Assembly (NCBI GenBank): GCA_030612185.1
Contig: JAUWOI010000301.1
Coordinates: 1 to 5,794 of the forward strand
Direction of reading: 5' to 3'
DNA length: 5,794 bases
From: Anaerolineae bacterium
Lineage (GTDB): Bacteria > Chloroflexota > Anaerolineae > B4-G1
Within the stretch, counting starts at the first letter, position 1. Every line of letters begins with the position of its first letter. The notes beneath the pieces were generated by a model. The model made no database searches and was not told the DNA's origin. It was given only the letters and a program-made list of their open reading frames with translations. Position numbers and translations under genes: made by a program. Positions 4,171 to 5,794 of this stretch are shown here, one piece after another.

Positions 4171-4449
4171 ATGACAAAACAAACAGGTACGATCATCACC
4201 ATCGTCGTAGCAGTGTTCGCCCTCTGCTGCTCTATGACCTGCTGCGTCAGCGGCGCTATTACGATGGCCAACGATGGGCAATGGTTGGGCGACTACATTG
4301 ACGCTTCTGGATGGTACTGGGGCATCGCCCCGTGCTGCCTGAGCATCCTGGTACTGATCGTGCCCCTGCTGCTGTGGCTCTTCCTGGTGCGCGGCAAGGA
4401 AAACGCTGTGGAGGAGGACATCTGGGCGGAGGAAAACATCGCAGTATGA
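4171..4449 (+). CDS. small two-helix membrane protein, function unknown
   Basis: This encodes a 92-residue protein beginning MTKQTGTIITIVVAVFALCC. It shows two hydrophobic segments, about residues 7-31 and 50-74. They are separated by a short polar loop (NDGQWLGDYIDASGWYWG) and followed by an acidic tail (RGKENAVEEDIWAEENIAV). With Lys at the N-terminus and Arg/Lys after helix 2, both ends are predicted to be cytoplasmic and the Trp/Tyr/Asp-rich loop outside. Five cysteines sit in or near the membrane: CC at 19-20 and CC at 24-25 in helix 1, and CC at 55-56 at the start of helix 2 (six in all). I do not recognise a family. Its stop overlaps the start of the GTPase gene by the ATGA arrangement, so the two are almost certainly co-translated. 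Confidence 0.72.
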   Translation: MTKQTGTIITIVVAVFALCCSMTCCVSGAITMANDGQWLGDYIDASGWYWGIAPCCLSILVLIVPLLLWLFLVRGKENAVEEDIWAEENIAV

Positions 4450-5768
4450 CCCATAAACGTTTCGTCACCATCATTATGGGCGCCGCCGGGCGCGACTTCC
4501 ACAACTTCAACGCCTACTTCCGCGACAACCCAGACTACCAGGTCGTCGCCTTCACCGCCACCCAGATCCCCAACATCGAGGGGCGCAGGTATCCGCCGGA
4601 ACTGGCCGGAAACCTGTACCCGGAGGGCATCCCCATCTACCCCGAGGCGGAATTGGACACTCTAATCCGCCAGCACCAGGTGGATCAGGTGGTCTTCTCC
4701 TACTCCGACGTCCCCCACGAGTACGTGATGCACAAGGGCTCGCAGGTGCTGGTTGCGGGAGCCGACTTCCGGCTGATGGGAACCGGCTCGACGATGCTGG
4801 AAAGCAGCAAGCCGGTGGTGGCGGTCTGCGCCGTGCGCACCGGTTCCGGCAAGAGCCAGACCACCCGCCACGTCTGTGACGTGCTCCAGCGGACGGGCAA
4901 GCAGGTAGTCGTGGTCCGCCACCCCATGCCCTACGGCGACCTGACCACCCAGATAGTACAACGGTTCGCCACCTACGAGGACCTGGACCTTCACAGGTGC
5001 ACCATCGAGGAACGGGAGGAGTACGAGCCACACCTGGACCAGGGCCTGGTCGTCTACGCCGGGGTGGACTATGAGCGCATCCTGCGCCAGGCGGAGGAGG
5101 AAGCGGACGTGATCGTCTGGGACGGAGGGAACAACGACCTGCCCTTCTTCCGGCCCGACCTGCACATCGTCCTGGCGGACCCTCACCGGCCTGGCCACGA
5201 ACTATGTTACCATCCCGGCGAGGCCAACCTGCGTGCGGCAGACGTGGTGGTCATCAACAAGGTGGACACGGCCAGCCCCGAGGGGGTGGCCCAGGTGCGA
5301 GAGAACATCTACGCGGTCAACCCGCAGGCCACCGTAGTGGAGGCCGCCTCCCCCATCTTCGTCGAGCACCCGGCGGCGGTCCGGGGCAAGCGGGTGCTGG
5401 TGATCGAGGATGGTCCCACGCTGACCCACGGAGGGATGGCCTACGGGGCCGGCGTGGTGGCTGCCCGGCGGTTCGGCGCGGCGGAGTTGGTGGACCCACA
5501 GCCCTACGCGGTTCGCTCCATCGCCGCCACCCTGGAGAAGTACCCCCACATCGGCCCGCTCCTGCCAGCGATGGGATACGGGGATGAGCAAATACGGGAC
5601 CTGGAGGAGACCATCAACGCGACCCCGTGCGATCTGGTATTGGTGGCCACCCCCATTGACCTGCGACGACTGGTCAACATCCGCCACCCGGTAGACCGGG
5701 TGCGCTACGAACTCCAGGTCATCGGCCGGCCGACGCTGGAGGAGATACTGGTCGGGCGGTTCGGCTAG
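4446..5768 (+). CDS. P-loop GTPase, cyclic 2,3-diphosphoglycerate synthetase-like (COG2403 type)
   Basis: This encodes a 440-residue soluble protein. Residues 6-110 form an N-terminal Rossmann-like part beginning FVTIIMGAAGRDFHNFNAYF. Residues 124-140 hold the P-loop, VAVCAVRTGSGKSQTT, with Lys136 and Ser137. A Walker-B-like strand, DVIVWDGGNND, is at 221-231, and a guanine-specificity-like NKVD is at 271-274. The C-terminal part includes HGGMAYGAGVVAA and a final ATPIDLRRLVNIRHP segment. Length and motif order fit the family of archaeal cyclic 2,3-diphosphoglycerate synthetase, which closes 2,3-bisphosphoglycerate with ATP; bacterial relatives are usually called GTPase, with no proven reaction. 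Start 4446 overlaps the upstream stop, and GGAGG is 13 nt before it. The longer in-frame start at 4311 would run through the membrane-protein gene and is rejected. The reaction in this organism is unproven. Confidence 0.85.
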   Translation: MTHKRFVTIIMGAAGRDFHNFNAYFRDNPDYQVVAFTATQIPNIEGRRYPPELAGNLYPEGIPIYPEAELDTLIRQHQVDQVVFSYSDVPHEYVMHKGSQVLVAGADFRLMGTGSTMLESSKPVVAVCAVRTGSGKSQTTRHVCDVLQRTGKQVVVVRHPMPYGDLTTQIVQRFATYEDLDLHRCTIEEREEYEPHLDQGLVVYAGVDYERILRQAEEEADVIVWDGGNNDLPFFRPDLHIVLADPHRPGHELCYHPGEANLRAADVVVINKVDTASPEGVAQVRENIYAVNPQATVVEAASPIFVEHPAAVRGKRVLVIEDGPTLTHGGMAYGAGVVAARRFGAAELVDPQPYAVRSIAATLEKYPHIGPLLPAMGYGDEQIRDLEETINATPCDLVLVATPIDLRRLVNIRHPVDRVRYELQVIGRPTLEEILVGRFG

Positions 5769-5787
5769 GCCCGCCCAGGGGGTTTAG

Positions 5788-5794
5788 ATGCTAG
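5788..5794 (+). other. possible start of a next gene, cut by window end
   Basis: An ATG at 5788 follows AGGGGG (5777-5782) with a 5-nt spacer, 19 bp after the GTPase stop. Only two codons are visible, so this is only a hint that the operon continues. Confidence 0.2.

Noticed and set aside
4311..4445. GTPase start at ATG 4311
   Set aside because: It would be read inside the membrane-protein gene in another frame; the family-like N-terminus begins at 4446.
4552..5687. Long antisense frames opposite the GTPase
   Set aside because: They are Arg/Pro/Gly/His-rich shadows of a GC-rich coding strand.
1..5794. CRISPR array or defence island
   Set aside because: No regularly spaced identical repeats and no cas-like or other defence genes beyond the toxin-antitoxin relics.

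Overview
The window looks like a piece of a Chloroflexota (Anaerolineae-like) genome. This is inferred from gene content: a tiny DUF5679-type zinc ribbon, an Asp23/Gls24 gene beside nusB, a COG2403-type GTPase related to cyclic 2,3-diphosphoglycerate synthetase, and several PIN and 'LPEYDFSGG' toxin-antitoxin relics. The lineage rests on recognition of protein families, not on a database search.

Region 1 (about 1-1690) is an accessory patch dominated by decaying toxin-antitoxin genes. It holds the probable C-terminus of a PemK/MazF-like toxin cut by the window edge, an antitoxin-like fragment with an 'LPEYDFSGG' motif, and an apparently intact 92-aa antitoxin. That antitoxin overlaps a VapC-like PIN toxin broken by a single-base frameshift. 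A second 'LPEYDFSGG' antitoxin follows, with a foreign-looking tail and no toxin. Its first ~55 bp are nearly identical to the earlier fragment. Between the modules lie short repeat-like sequences of the CCTTCGAC...CTCAGG type.

Region 2 (about 1688-3877) is housekeeping in character. It holds a 52-aa four-cysteine protein with a very strong ribosome binding site, then fabG (3-oxoacyl-ACP reductase), then an Asp23/Gls24-family gene, then nusB. fabG sits between two related imperfect palindromes built from repeated ACACGGAT/ACACAGAT words. These look like a dispersed repeat family, and they create false upstream extensions of the open reading frames of fabG and the Asp23 gene.

Region 3 (3878-4170) is non-coding. 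It contains a roughly 120-bp inverted-repeat element, possibly a MITE, flanked by 10-bp direct repeats.

Region 4 (4171-end) is a two-gene unit: a 92-aa two-helix membrane protein whose stop codon overlaps (ATGA) the start of a 440-aa P-loop GTPase of the cyclic 2,3-diphosphoglycerate synthetase-like family. The coupling suggests joint expression. A possible start of a further gene lies at the extreme right end.

I found no CRISPR array, tRNA, rRNA or convincing complete transposase. The points most worth checking are the frameshifted VapC, the shared-head/different-tail antitoxin pair, the two repeat families, and the small membrane protein coupled to the GTPase.
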